A DNA stretch of 64,000 nt from DASYPP01 sp036006525 (GCA_036006525.1 DASYPP010000004.1:91300-155299); one strand, 5' to 3'. Shown: positions 39,796 to 48,892, counted from the first letter of the stretch. The notes: generated by a model from the sequence alone, not told the origin. A program made the numbers and translations.

Positions 39796-39881
39796 AAAGG
39801 ACTAGGTGACTAAGGACTAAGGATTAGGGACTAAGGACTTACCAACCCGAGAACCCTGATCCTCAGTCCTTAGTCCCTTAG
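39796..39881. repeat. Tandem-word palindrome, word GGACTAA
   Basis: The left arm (39796-39841) has six degenerate copies of GGACTAA; the right arm (39858-39881) is TCAGTCCTTAGTCCC with flanks. The right arm holds the stop codon of the convergent TonB receptor gene. Confidence 0.82.
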
Positions 39882-42832
39882 AATCTGAGCTCCAATCCAA
39901 TTCGAAGTCGCCTGGGCGTCGAGTGGAAGAGATAGCTACCGCGGGACACATCGTATAGCGCCGTTGAGGCCCGGCGCTGCTCGGACAGGGTGAATATGTG
40001 ATCTCCGTCCCCGAAACGTTCCTCGGCGCGAATCAGGTAGACGCAGCTCGGCGCGGTCGGCTGGTTCTGCTGGTTTACCCAGTTGCCGCAGCCGGATGCC
40101 ACCGCCCCGCTGAAGCCCAGGTCGATGTCGCCGTTAGGGGCATATACGCCGTTCTGTATTGCCTCATTGGCCCAGCTGGCGCTGTCCAGAGACCGGACCC
40201 TGGCGGACTCGAAGGGGCTGCTGGTCGTGCCGGTCGTGGCAAAGACGTTCACAATGTTGCTGAAATTCAGAATGTTGCGGCCATCGAGATACATTGTCAC
40301 CACCTGTCGCCCGATGTGGAAGCTCCTGGTGATTCTGAGGTCGAGTTGTTTGAAGGCGGGTAGCCTGGTGTCGTTGGGAGTTCCTTCGAACGGGAAGCAG
40401 AGATCCCCGGCCAGGGCCGACTCATTGCCGGTGCTCAGCGCGCACCGGGTATACGGAGCGCCGCTGGAATAGCGGAACCCGGCAGAGGCCCCGACTCCGT
40501 GGAGAATGCTGCCCAGCAACGTGCCGTGCCGCCACGAGTCAGGGACATCCAGCAGAAAGATCCCCGCGACAGTATGGGGCCGGCTGTCGTTGGTCGAAAT
40601 GTCGTCGCTGCCCTGGGCATCCTGGTAGGAATAACCGAGTGACCCTTGCACCGGACCCATTCGCCCATCGAGGCGCAACTCTACGCCCTTGACCGAGCCG
40701 GTCCCGATGTCGGTGAATTCCCTGATGTCCACGGTTTCTCCCTGCCGGGCCGGGTCTCTCTCCGCGACGAACGTCCCCTGGGCCTGGTGATGAATGTCCC
40801 GTTCATAGGCCGCCACATCGAGGGCGAGGCCGGGGCGGATCCGCTGGTTCACCCCCACCTCGTAGTGATCCGCTGACTCAAACCTCATGTCGGTGCCGAA
40901 CACCATGTTGGTGTTGGTGAAACGAAGGTCGGTATTGATGCCCTGCAGCAGCAGCGCCAGGTCTGGCATCTGGTTCTCCCTGGCGTATCCGGCTCGAATG
41001 ACGGTGGCCGGGCTTAGCTCATACGCGCCCTGGATGCGCGGTGCCACCGCTCCATGGCCCTGGTCCTCCACCAGCTTCATCAGCGGCTGCCCGTTGAACG
41101 TCGCCCCGCCGGTTCCATAGCTACTGGGAGTCGGGAAGTAGTCGTAGGTATTGAACTTCGGGCTGGAGGATACGGTATCGAGGACGAAGGGCCGGCTGGC
41201 GTGCGTGCTGAAGTGATCGTAACGAACGCCGGCGACGATCAACCCCGAGGCGAAATGGAAGGTGTTCTGAACAAACGCAGCCTCGGCGGCGGGTTTTTCG
41301 ATCCATACATCGGAAAAAATCAGGGTATTCAGCTGCAGACTGTAATTGGTGACATCGTAGCGGGTCAGCGACACGCCGGCCTGGAGGATGCTATGGCTCG
41401 CCCAATTCCACCCCATGCTCGCCTGGCCGATATTCCGATCCTCGCGCCGGAGGATGATTCGACTTATCGGCCCTCCGCCGTCGATGAACTGCCCGGTACC
41501 GTACGGGCTGTTGCGGTACTGGTCGATGAGGTTGTACTGGTCCACATTCTCCAGGTCGTAAGGCGATCGGCGGCTTCCGGGGACATCGTTCCGGTAGTTG
41601 TCCACCAGGGCCTGGTCCACCGGGAAGTTCTCGAAGTCAAACCGGAAACCCAGGGGTGAAAGCAGCAGGTCGGCGAAGCTGCTGCGGGAATTGATTTCGC
41701 TCTCCGGCGAAAGCGGACCGGAGATCGCCCGATCACGCTGCAGGGACAGCCCCGCACGAATACTGATGGGCCGGTCGCCGCCGAAATCCTGGCTCCAGCC
41801 CAGGTTGACGATCCGATTCCAGCCCCGCGCGGCGGTCAGCCCGGCGGGGTTGTACAGGTCCGCGTAACTGAAAAAGCGCTGCTGGTCCTGGCTGGCGAGG
41901 CCGGTCACGGTTATCTGGCTGCTGGCGGACAGGGCATAGTCCAGCCTCGCCGTGAATGAGTAGGCAGCGGAGTTCGTGACGGAAGTCTGCACGCCCTGGC
42001 ACTTGCGGCCGTAGTTGTCGGCGATGCCCGGATTGGCGCTGCCAGCGAACGCGTCGCACCGGCCCCGGGTTATAGCGAACGAAGACACGTCCACAAAGGT
42101 GGTATCGGCGAGCGGATCGTTGATCGCGCTGGGCACCGCGACAATGGTGTCCACGCCGGCCATGTCAAAAATGGGAGCGTTCTCCGCGCCGGCGCCGAGG
42201 TCAATGGCGCGGCGGCCTTCCAGCACGAACGCGCCGAACACGCGGAACTTGCTTCCTATCCCGCCACCGACGGAGCCCTGGAACCGGTTGAACCCCGGCC
42301 CGTGCAGGTCCCCGAACAGGGCGTCGGTCTCTGCCGCACCATTGGCGGAGAAGGCCGAGCTCCCGTGCCTGGTCTCCAACGCGATCACTCCTGATTCCGC
42401 GTTCCCGAGGTTGGCCGGCAACGGCCCCGTCACCAGCTCGAGGCGTTCCACCGCGTTGGTGCCGAGGTCGGCCTCGATCGCCGGCGGGTTGATGATGATG
42501 CCGTTGGAGACCGGTCCCCCGCTGCCGCGATATCCCGGGCTGATGGAGAATCCGTCGAGAAACACGTTGTGCTCATCGGCTCGACCCCCGCGGAGGGAGA
42601 GCGCGCCTGACCTGGTTACCACCACGCCGTTCTCGAACACCAGGACGTCCTCAATGCGATCGACCGGCAGCCGGTCAATCCAACCACCGTCCAGGATGCT
42701 GGTGGTACGGGGACGAAGATGTGGTGTCACCCGACTGCTATCGCCAGAGCTATCGGCGGTTTGCGCCGGGAGTGGAGCAAACGGGATCGCACCAAGCAAG
42801 AGGACCAGCGCACACCAGGAACCTCGAGGCAT
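39878..42832 (-). CDS. TonB-dependent receptor, second type
   Basis: A signal peptide (PRGSWCALVLLLGAIPFA) is followed directly by a plug domain (LPVDRIEDVLVFENGVVVTR, SLRGGRADEHNVFLDGFSIS, AVERLELVTGPLPANLGNAE) and a barrel of about 20 strands that ends RRLRIGLELRF. The N-terminal CarboxypepD_reg domain seen in the receptor at 15-17.7 kb is missing. With 984 residues it is large for the group. The region NSAAYSFTARLDYALSASSQ to RFFSYADLYNPAGL is barrel. The substrate is unknown. The ATG was chosen for the signal peptide. Confidence 0.88.
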   Translation of the reverse strand: MPRGSWCALVLLLGAIPFAPLPAQTADSSGDSSRVTPHLRPRTTSILDGGWIDRLPVDRIEDVLVFENGVVVTRSGALSLRGGRADEHNVFLDGFSISPGYRGSGGPVSNGIIINPPAIEADLGTNAVERLELVTGPLPANLGNAESGVIALETRHGSSAFSANGAAETDALFGDLHGPGFNRFQGSVGGGIGSKFRVFGAFVLEGRRAIDLGAGAENAPIFDMAGVDTIVAVPSAINDPLADTTFVDVSSFAITRGRCDAFAGSANPGIADNYGRKCQGVQTSVTNSAAYSFTARLDYALSASSQITVTGLASQDQQRFFSYADLYNPAGLTAARGWNRIVNLGWSQDFGGDRPISIRAGLSLQRDRAISGPLSPESEINSRSSFADLLLSPLGFRFDFENFPVDQALVDNYRNDVPGSRRSPYDLENVDQYNLIDQYRNSPYGTGQFIDGGGPISRIILRREDRNIGQASMGWNWASHSILQAGVSLTRYDVTNYSLQLNTLIFSDVWIEKPAAEAAFVQNTFHFASGLIVAGVRYDHFSTHASRPFVLDTVSSSPKFNTYDYFPTPSSYGTGGATFNGQPLMKLVEDQGHGAVAPRIQGAYELSPATVIRAGYARENQMPDLALLLQGINTDLRFTNTNMVFGTDMRFESADHYEVGVNQRIRPGLALDVAAYERDIHHQAQGTFVAERDPARQGETVDIREFTDIGTGSVKGVELRLDGRMGPVQGSLGYSYQDAQGSDDISTNDSRPHTVAGIFLLDVPDSWRHGTLLGSILHGVGASAGFRYSSGAPYTRCALSTGNESALAGDLCFPFEGTPNDTRLPAFKQLDLRITRSFHIGRQVVTMYLDGRNILNFSNIVNVFATTGTTSSPFESARVRSLDSASWANEAIQNGVYAPNGDIDLGFSGAVASGCGNWVNQQNQPTAPSCVYLIRAEERFGDGDHIFTLSEQRRASTALYDVSRGSYLFHSTPRRLRIGLELRF

Positions 42833-43124
42833 GGATCGTCTCCAATGCTTTTTCAGGGAGCCACCGCGACAGACCCAACAAGGGAGCTTACTGGCAACGG
42901 AGGATGGCGCAAGTAGTCCGGCTCGCGCCAATGCGCCCGCGTCCACGTGTGATGGAGCCTCGCATAGAGTCGTCTCCTACCTGGTGTCACGTGGGTACCG
43001 CGCCCGCGCGCCGTTTGCAGTTCCATTTCGCAACAATCAGTTTGACGAATCGAGCTCCCGACCCACACCTTAGTTGCAGGTGTCGAGTCCGCCAGTAAAA
43101 CCTCGGTGGCCCAGCGGGTGACTT
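42833..43124. other. Divergent promoter region between the TonB receptor and RCC1 genes
   Basis: About 290 bp with no supported gene. TTGACG at about 43042 could be a -35 box for the RCC1 gene, but no good -10 box follows. I see no strong palindrome. Confidence 0.4.
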
Positions 43125-44285
43125 ATGGTTGGTCGGAACTGCTCCGCCTACGCGCTCTCCCTTGGCGTTCTTCTTCTCAGCAGCTGTGGTGATGGCACCG
43201 GGCCCAGCGAAGGGCTGGGCGGCCTGTTTTCCGTTGCGGACGGGGACGATCACGTCTGCCTGCTGCAGCAGAACGGCTCGGTGCACTGCTGGGGGTGGGG
43301 TGGGTTTGGCCAGTTGGGTGCCGGTGACACGCTCAACTACCGGGCTCCCACAAAGGTCCAGGGTGGCCAGGAGTTCAGCTCGATCGCGTCGGGCAGCGCG
43401 CACACCTGCGGCCTGACCGGCAACGGCACGGCGTACTGCTGGGGCGGCAATGCCGTGGGCGCGCTCGGTAAGCAGAACACCATTTTCCTTTCCAAGCTGC
43501 CGGTCAAGGTCGACGGCAATCTTCGTTTCCGCAGTATCAGCGCGGGAACCGGCTACACCTGTGGTGTCGCCCTTGATGACACCGGGTATTGCTGGGGCAG
43601 TGGGGGGAGCGGAGAACTGGGGACCGGAGTGGACGAGGACACCTTCGTGCCGACGCCGGTGGCAGGGAACCTTCGCTTCAGCGAGATCAGCACCAGCCTC
43701 TTCCATACCTGCGGGCTCACCAAGTCCGGCGCCGCCTACTGCTGGGGCGACAATCTCTACGGCATGCTCGGCACCGGCGACCTGACCAACCACTCCACGC
43801 CGGCCCCGGTCCTGGGCGGCCTGGTGTTCAAGCGGATCGGGACCGGGGATTTCTTCAGTTGCGGTCTTACCGATGCCGGCCAGGTATGGTGCTGGGGGTC
43901 CAACGTCTCGAACGAGCTGGGCAACGGCAGCCAGGTCAATCACGTGACGGAGCCGGTCCAGGTGGTCGGAGGCAAGGCCTTCGTCACCATGGCCGTCGGC
44001 AGTTATCACTCCTGCGGCATTACCGCCTCGTTCGACCTCTATTGCTGGGGAGCCAACACCTACGGCAAGCTGGGGATCGGCAGTACGCTATCCACGACGG
44101 CACCGGTCCTGGTGAATGGAAACCATCGTTTCGTTGCGGTGTCCGCCGGCGGGAACCATACCTGCGGCATCGCCAAGAACGAGGGGGCCCTGTGCTGGGG
44201 CTGGAACGCCCTGGGACAACTGGGTAACGGGAAAAAAGATCCCGAGTACCTCCCGACCGAAGTGATTCCTACCTATCGAGAGTAG
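43125..44285 (+). CDS. RCC1-repeat lipoprotein with a Cys pair in each blade
   Basis: The lipobox (LLSSC) is in YALSLGVLLLSSCGDGTGPS. Seven RCC1-type blades follow, each with H(T/S)CGL...YCWGxNxxGxLGxG, for example HTCGLTGNGTAYCWGGNAVG and HTCGLTKSGAAYCWGDN. Each blade has a Cys in strand HTCG and another in YCWG, a pattern that may give one disulfide per blade. The product would be a rigid secreted propeller anchored to the envelope, probably for protein binding. Bacterial RCC1 lipoproteins of this type are common in this phylum; a function is not known. Confidence 0.92.
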   Translation: MVGRNCSAYALSLGVLLLSSCGDGTGPSEGLGGLFSVADGDDHVCLLQQNGSVHCWGWGGFGQLGAGDTLNYRAPTKVQGGQEFSSIASGSAHTCGLTGNGTAYCWGGNAVGALGKQNTIFLSKLPVKVDGNLRFRSISAGTGYTCGVALDDTGYCWGSGGSGELGTGVDEDTFVPTPVAGNLRFSEISTSLFHTCGLTKSGAAYCWGDNLYGMLGTGDLTNHSTPAPVLGGLVFKRIGTGDFFSCGLTDAGQVWCWGSNVSNELGNGSQVNHVTEPVQVVGGKAFVTMAVGSYHSCGITASFDLYCWGANTYGKLGIGSTLSTTAPVLVNGNHRFVAVSAGGNHTCGIAKNEGALCWGWNALGQLGNGKKDPEYLPTEVIPTYRE

Positions 44286-44346
44286 ACCGCCCGCAATCCC
44301 CGCGAGGTGGTACCTCGCCCGCAGGCACGAAATAATTCGCGATAAT

Positions 44347-45135
44347 CTAGAGCAACTCTCCGCGCATGACGGTGACGGCTTGCCCGCCGAGTACAACGCG
44401 GTCACCCTGGAGGCGGACCCGGACGATACCGCCGCGGGAGGAGGCCTGGTAGCCGACCATCTCGTCCTTCCCCAGGCGAGTGCCCCAGAACGGAGCGAGG
44501 CAGCAGTGGGCTGAGCCGGTGACATGATCCTCGCGGATGCCGACGCCGGGGGCGAAGAAGCGGGAAACGAAGTCGAACCGGGGGTCGTCGCTGAGGCAGG
44601 TGATGATGAACCCTCTCGCCGGGATCGATTCCAGCATGCCGAAGTTGGGTTCCAGCATCCGGAGGGTCGATTCCTTTTCGACCTCCACCAGATAGTCGGT
44701 GCTGTTCTTGCCGACATAATGCATCGCCACGCCGAGCGCCTCAGTGAGTTCCAGCGGGGCGGCGCAGAAATCTTCCGGGTCGGCGGGGAAATCGAGCTCG
44801 ATCCAGTCGCCCTTCCTGGTCGCGGTGAGGGTTCCGCTCCGGGTGAAGAAACGGGCCGGTGCCTGGGGACCGAGGACGCCGGTCTCCCACAGCACGTGGG
44901 CCGCGGCCAGGGTCGCATGGCCGCAGAGGTCGACCTCGGTGCGGGGCGTAAACCAGCGCAACCGGAAGCCGTTCTTCTCGGGGACCACGAACGCGGTCTC
45001 CGACAGGTTCATCTCCAGCGCGACCGACTGCATCCAGTCCTCCTCCGCCGGCTCGGGGAGCACCAGCACGGCTGCGGGGTTGCCTCCGTATGCGTGATCG
45101 GTAAAGGCGTCCACCTGGATCAGCTTGTGGGGCAC
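44347..45135 (-). CDS. PhzF family isomerase-like protein
   Basis: The opening HKLIQVDAFTDHAYGGNPAA, EMNLSETAFVV, TEVDLCGHATLAAAHVLWE and the late VGIREDHVTGSAHCCLAPFW are PhzF signatures. The acid residue of the family is Glu in SETAF. The 262 residues match the two-fold related barrel. PhzF of phenazine biosynthesis isomerises DHHA, but most members have other substrates. The GTG start has GAGG 6 nt upstream and follows ridA by 2 bp. The pair could remove reactive enamine or imine intermediates; this is an inference. Confidence 0.92.
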   Translation of the reverse strand: MPHKLIQVDAFTDHAYGGNPAAVLVLPEPAEEDWMQSVALEMNLSETAFVVPEKNGFRLRWFTPRTEVDLCGHATLAAAHVLWETGVLGPQAPARFFTRSGTLTATRKGDWIELDFPADPEDFCAAPLELTEALGVAMHYVGKNSTDYLVEVEKESTLRMLEPNFGMLESIPARGFIITCLSDDPRFDFVSRFFAPGVGIREDHVTGSAHCCLAPFWGTRLGKDEMVGYQASSRGGIVRVRLQGDRVVLGGQAVTVMRGELL

Positions 45136-45137
45136 GG

Positions 45138-45527
45138 TTACCTCGGGTTGAGGATGGCTTCGGCTTCGATTTCGACCAGCATCGCGGGATCGATGAGCCG
45201 GGATACCTGAACCATACTCGTGGCGGGTCGGATAGCCCCAAAGAATTCGCCGTGGGCCCGGCCAATTGCTTCCCACTGGCTGATATCGGTCACGTACATC
45301 CGGGTTCGCACCACGTCCTGAAGCGATGCCCCCGCGGAGGCCAGGGCCTTCTCGATGTTGCGGATGGTTTGCACGGTTTGGGCGTAGGGGTCGCCGGGGC
45401 CGACGATTTCTCCGTTGGGTCCGGTGGCGGTGGTGCCGGAGACGTGAATGACGTTGCCGTCGCGGACGGCCCGCGAGTAGCCGACAACCGGTTCCCATGG
45501 AGTACCGCTCGAAATCAGCTGGCGCAT
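45138..45527 (-). CDS. RidA family enamine/imine deaminase
   Basis: MRQLISSGTPWEPVVGYSRA is a normal RidA start. The Arg of the active site is in ASLQDVVRTRMYVTDISQWE, and the late Glu in LIDPAMLVEIEAEAI. The 129 residues fit a trimeric RidA (YjgF/UK114). The ATG seven codons into the open frame is used because it gives the family start. It is followed by phzF at 2 bp and preceded on the transcript by a degenerate palindrome. Confidence 0.93.
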   Translation of the reverse strand: MRQLISSGTPWEPVVGYSRAVRDGNVIHVSGTTATGPNGEIVGPGDPYAQTVQTIRNIEKALASAGASLQDVVRTRMYVTDISQWEAIGRAHGEFFGAIRPATSMVQVSRLIDPAMLVEIEAEAILNPR

Positions 45528-45550
45528 TCCGGAATTCCTCTCCAAACACT

Positions 45551-45728
45551 CACCACGGAGTCACGAACACAACGGAGTGGTCGTGGGCAGGTGAGACGGT
45601 TCTGAGTTTTCAGTAAGCCCCAACTGGAACACCAAGAACACGATGGACCGCGGAGTTCACGACGAACCTCTAAGAACTATTACTTGTCGTTTTTCGTGAT
45701 CTCCGGATTACTTCGTGCGTTTCGTGTT
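45551..45728. repeat. Degenerate tandem-word palindrome, word CACGGAGTCACGAA
   Basis: The left tract (45551-45579) reads CACCACGGAGTCACGAACAC and on; a second tract (45630-45666) has the same word (AACACGA...CGGAG.TCACGA). The right tract (45686-45728) is inverted (TCGTGATCTCCGG, CGTTTCGTGTT). It is more decayed than the element at 62.8 kb, which uses the same word. Confidence 0.65.
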
Positions 45729-45791
45729 ACAGTTTGGCCTGGCTCCAATCCGGTACCGCCTGACCCCCCGCACCCGCTTGCCGCCAGCCTG

Positions 45792-46136
45792 CTAATAGAC
45801 CCGACCTCCCAAAGGCACTTCACGTTCGACGGCCAGCAGGACGACGTGTCCCTCAGCGCTGGGCAGTCCCAGGACCAGCACCTCGGAAACGACTCCGGCC
45901 ACGTTGCGGGTGCCCAGGTTCATCGCCGCGACGACCAGGCGCCCGACCAGGTCGGCCGGCTGGTACAGGTTGACCAGCTGCGCGCTGGAGGTTTTCTCGC
46001 CGAGCGGTCCGAAATCGATCGACAGCCGATACGAAGGCTTGCGGGCCCTGGGATTCAACTCGGCCCGGGTGATTTGCCCGACTCGGAGCTCGAGGGTCGC
46101 GAAGGCGGCCAGTCCGGCCGGTACGGTGTCGGTCAT
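45792..46136 (-). CDS. csaA: CsaA-like tRNA-binding domain protein
   Basis: This is a 114-residue OB-fold protein of the tRNA_bind family: FATLELRVGQITRAELNPRA, KPSYRLSIDFGPLGEKTSSA, DLVGRLVVAAMNLGTRNVAG and SEVLVLGLPSAEGHVVLLA. These are CsaA marks. B. subtilis CsaA is thought to act as a secretion chaperone, but its RNA-binding fold is shared with tRNA synthetases. MTDTVPAGLAAFATLELRV is the start that fits the family. It lies 40 bp after the FlgM-like gene. Confidence 0.9.
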   Translation of the reverse strand: MTDTVPAGLAAFATLELRVGQITRAELNPRARKPSYRLSIDFGPLGEKTSSAQLVNLYQPADLVGRLVVAAMNLGTRNVAGVVSEVLVLGLPSAEGHVVLLAVEREVPLGGRVY

Positions 46137-46176
46137 GGATTGGGTGATGGGTACGGACGGGGGAATAATAGCGCCT

Positions 46177-46335
46177 TCAGGAAGAGCGGAAGATCTTTTC
46201 CGCCGCCTCGTGCAGCACGTCGTGGCGCTGGTAGTATCCCGAGGCAACCCGTTGGATGATCAGCCGCATCTGCGCGTCTCTACTCAGCTTCGGTGGAACG
46301 CGGGCGACGGCATCGGATTCTGGATCGGGTTGCAT
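46177..46335 (-). CDS. Hidden 52-residue FlgM-like anti-sigma-28 candidate
   Basis: The short frame reads MQPDPESDAVARVPPKLSRD, then AQMRLIIQRVASGYYQRHDV and LHEAAEKIFRSS. The pattern RxxxIxxRIASGxYxxxxVLxxAAxxI is that of the C-terminal sigma-binding helices of FlgM-like proteins. It lies head-to-head with fliA, the expected partner. The first 15 residues look disordered, as in FlgM. Upstream there is no strong ribosome site. The similarity is by eye only, over about 30 residues, so a search is needed to confirm the family. Confidence 0.55.
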   Translation of the reverse strand: MQPDPESDAVARVPPKLSRDAQMRLIIQRVASGYYQRHDVLHEAAEKIFRSS

Positions 46336-46524
46336 GACTACTGGTATCGGCCCTGGGGTCGAAAAACTTGAGTGCTTCGAGGGCGCTCAACGCCGTCGAG
46401 GTCTCTTTCACCGACTAAATACTTGACGCCTGCGGAGTCGAAATGAGGGGAAGCGGTGGGCGAATCAATCTCCTAAGTCATTGTCCTTAAAGGTTATCAA
46501 CGAATACTCTCTCTCTGCAGTTGA

Positions 46525-46539
46525 TGGCATAGCCGTTGC
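46525..46539 (+). promoter_or_regulatory. Sigma-54 promoter of fliA
   Basis: TGGCAT-AGCCG-TTGC keeps GG and GC ten bases apart and is followed by CCC, as in the two fimbrial promoters. The start near 46551 gives a 39-nt leader before the ATG. In several bacteria fliA is RpoN-dependent. Confidence 0.6.
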
Positions 46540-46589
46540 CCCTACAAGGTCCGGAAAGGTTGCCACCGCATCTGCTTCAGGGAGACAAC

Positions 46590-47417
46590 ATGATCGCTTT
46601 GACGATGACCGAAGGGACCCGGGCCGACTCGCAGTCTACAGCGGCCGCCGCGCGCCCCACGGCTGATTCTACGATGGTCCTCTGGCGCCGGTATCGCCGG
46701 AGCCGTGATCTCACGACCCGGAGCGAGCTGCTCGAGCGCCACCTCTACCTGGTTCGCTTACTGGCGCGCAAGCTGTCGATGCGGATCGGTCGAACGGTGG
46801 AGATTGACGACCTGATCAGTGCCGGCACCCTGGGATTGGTACAGGCGCTGGAAGGGTTCGACGTGAGCCTGGGCAATGCCTTCGTTACCTATGCCTCGCG
46901 CCGCATCTCGGGCGCGATGCTGGATGAGCTCAGGAACCGCGACTGGGTTCCCCGGTCGGTGCGTTCCAAGGCTCGCAAGTTGTACCAGGCTTCCTCCCGG
47001 CTGGAATCAGAGCTGGGCCGCTCGGCCCAGCCAGGTGAGCTGGCCCGGGTGCTGGACATCGATGAGCCGACATACCAGGCGTGGCGGGAAGACGTGGACG
47101 GAGCGGTGATGATGTCGCTGGATGAAGATCCCACGGAGGATCTGCACGTCGGTGCTACGCTGGGCGCCCGGCTGTCGCAGCCGGAGGCTATGGATGCGCT
47201 GGACAGCTTGGGCCGGGAGGAGAGCGTTACCACGATCGCCGGAGCGCTGGCCGCCTTGCCGGAGCGGGAGCGGATGGTCCTGGTGCTCTATTTCTATGAA
47301 GAGCTGAACCTCCGGGAGATTGCCAAGGTTCTACACCTGACCGAGAGCCGGATCTCCCAGATCCGCACGGCCGCGCTGAAGAAAATGCGGCGGGGTTTGG
47401 TCACCGCCGCCGCATAG
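46590..47417 (+). CDS. fliA: FliA/WhiG family RNA polymerase sigma factor
   Basis: Region 2 is seen as EIDDLISAGTLGLVQALEGF with TYASRRISGAMLDELRNRDWVPRSVR, the hallmark of sigma-28 proteins. Region 3 follows at about residues 140-165 and region 4 at LPERERMVLVLYFYEELNLR with LTESRISQIRTAALKKMR. The 275 residues are a little longer than E. coli FliA because of an extra acidic linker near residue 180 (SLDEDPTEDLHVGATL). GGGAG precedes the ATG by 6 nt. No flagellar structural genes are in the window, so the regulon could be motility or another process. Confidence 0.92.
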   Translation: MIALTMTEGTRADSQSTAAAARPTADSTMVLWRRYRRSRDLTTRSELLERHLYLVRLLARKLSMRIGRTVEIDDLISAGTLGLVQALEGFDVSLGNAFVTYASRRISGAMLDELRNRDWVPRSVRSKARKLYQASSRLESELGRSAQPGELARVLDIDEPTYQAWREDVDGAVMMSLDEDPTEDLHVGATLGARLSQPEAMDALDSLGREESVTTIAGALAALPERERMVLVLYFYEELNLREIAKVLHLTESRISQIRTAALKKMRRGLVTAAA

Positions 47418-47457
47418 GGCACCCGCAGAGGGGCCCCCAAGGGCGCACGCGGCGCCC

Positions 47458-47703
47458 TTACTCCTCTTCCCGGTCCGCCACCCGGCGGTCCCGAGCGACG
47501 CCCAAGTCCTCTTCCACCTCGCCTTTCGCCTGCTGCAGCTTGCCCTTGATCTCCTGAATCTTTCCCTTGAAGTGTTCGGACGCATTGTCGGTCAAGTCGC
47601 CCATCTTGCCGCGTACCTTCCCCACGTTTTCATTCACCACACCTTTGATCTTATCCCGGGCGCCCTTGGCGCGCATTCGGGGAGCGCCATCCTTATTCGA
47701 CAT
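47458..47703 (-). CDS. CsbD family stress protein
   Basis: The 81-residue protein is highly charged with alternating Lys and Glu. DKIKGVVNENVGKVRGKMGD and HFKGKIQEIKGKLQQAKGEV are CsbD-like. Such proteins are general-stress proteins of unknown function. AGGAGG lies 8 nt before the ATG, a very strong site. An expected sigma-B/ECF promoter lies in the 180 bp upstream but could not be fixed. Confidence 0.9.
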   Translation of the reverse strand: MSNKDGAPRMRAKGARDKIKGVVNENVGKVRGKMGDLTDNASEHFKGKIQEIKGKLQQAKGEVEEDLGVARDRRVADREEE

Positions 47704-47884
47704 CTTTAACCTCCTGGCAATTCGATTGAGAGTGCTGACCGATGCAGGATCGGCGTTTTTCCGGTCCAGAGCCGTGATTGTCGTCACGAAGAGCCGCTCT
47801 CCTTCCCGGGGCCCCCCCCGAAAAAGAATATCGGCGCAATCTGAAAGGTTGTGGTAATCCAAGAAACGCAGGGACCGGCTGCTT

Positions 47885-48892
47885 TTACGCGGGAGAGTTA
47901 CGGGCGTCCTGCACCAGGTTGGGAAGCACCTCGCCGTAGTGACACGCGGCGAGCGTGGAATGGATGGGGCGCAGGGCGGGGCGTTCGGCGCTGCAACGGG
48001 CATCCTTCAGGTGATGAAAGCAACGGGTATGAAAGGGGCAGCCGCTGGGAGGATTGGCCGGGCTCGGAATATCGCCCTCGAGGATGATGCGCTGACGCTG
48101 CCGGGCGGGATCCGGCTCCGGGACCGCGGAGAGCAGGGCCTGGGTGTAGGGATGCCGGGGATCGGAGAGCACCGCCTCGGTGGGCCCGGTCTCGACCAGC
48201 CGGCCGAGATACATCACGGCGACCCGGTGAGCGATCTGGCGCACCACGGCGAGGTCGTGCGCGATGAACAGGTAGGAGAGGCCGTGTTTCGCCTGCAGAT
48301 CCATGAGCAGGTTCAGCACCTGGGCCTGGACTGAAACGTCGAGGGCGGAGACCGGTTCGTCGCACACCAGGAAAGTCGGTTCGACGGCGAGGGCCCGGGC
48401 GATGCCGATCCGCTGGCGCTGGCCGCCGGAGAACTCGTGGGGATAGCGCCCCATGTACGTCGGATCCAGCCCGACCTCCTCCAGCAACATCGCCACCCGC
48501 TCCCGCACCGCCTTCCCCCGGGCCAGCTGGTGAATTTCGATCCCTTCCGCCACAGCCTTCCCGATGGTCATCCGGGGATTAAGCGAGCTGTAGGGATCCT
48601 GGAAAATGATCTGCATGCGGCGGCGCAGCTGGCGCAGCGGCTCCCGGCCGAGGCTGAAGACCGGCTCGCCATCGAATTGAACGGTGCCGGCGGTCGGTTC
48701 CTGGAGCCGCAGCACGGTCCGGCCGACGGTGGATTTTCCGCAGCCGGACTCGCCCACCAGGGCCAGCGTCTCTCCCTGTGCCACTTCAAACGACACGCCG
48801 TCGACGGCGCGCACGATCGGCCCCGCCCGGAACAATCCGCTGCTGTGATAATGCTTGACGAGGTCGTTGACCTGGAGCAGCGGAGCGGTCAC
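47885..48892 (-). CDS. Di-/oligopeptide ABC transporter ATPase (DppF/OppF type)
   Basis: Walker A is LVGESGCGKSTVGRTV, the ABC signature is EFSGGQRQRIGIARAL, Walker B is FLVCDEPVSALD and the H-loop is LFIAHDL. The C-terminal oligo_HPY region (HPYTQALLSAVPEPDPARQR) and the four late Cys (GCPFHTRC, ARCS, ACHYG) mark the peptide-transporter class; these Cys may bind an Fe-S cluster. It is the last gene of the five-gene operon and its GTG start overlaps the stop of the other ATPase gene. Confidence 0.96.
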   Translation of the reverse strand: MTAPLLQVNDLVKHYHSSGLFRAGPIVRAVDGVSFEVAQGETLALVGESGCGKSTVGRTVLRLQEPTAGTVQFDGEPVFSLGREPLRQLRRRMQIIFQDPYSSLNPRMTIGKAVAEGIEIHQLARGKAVRERVAMLLEEVGLDPTYMGRYPHEFSGGQRQRIGIARALAVEPTFLVCDEPVSALDVSVQAQVLNLLMDLQAKHGLSYLFIAHDLAVVRQIAHRVAVMYLGRLVETGPTEAVLSDPRHPYTQALLSAVPEPDPARQRQRIILEGDIPSPANPPSGCPFHTRCFHHLKDARCSAERPALRPIHSTLAACHYGEVLPNLVQDARNSPA

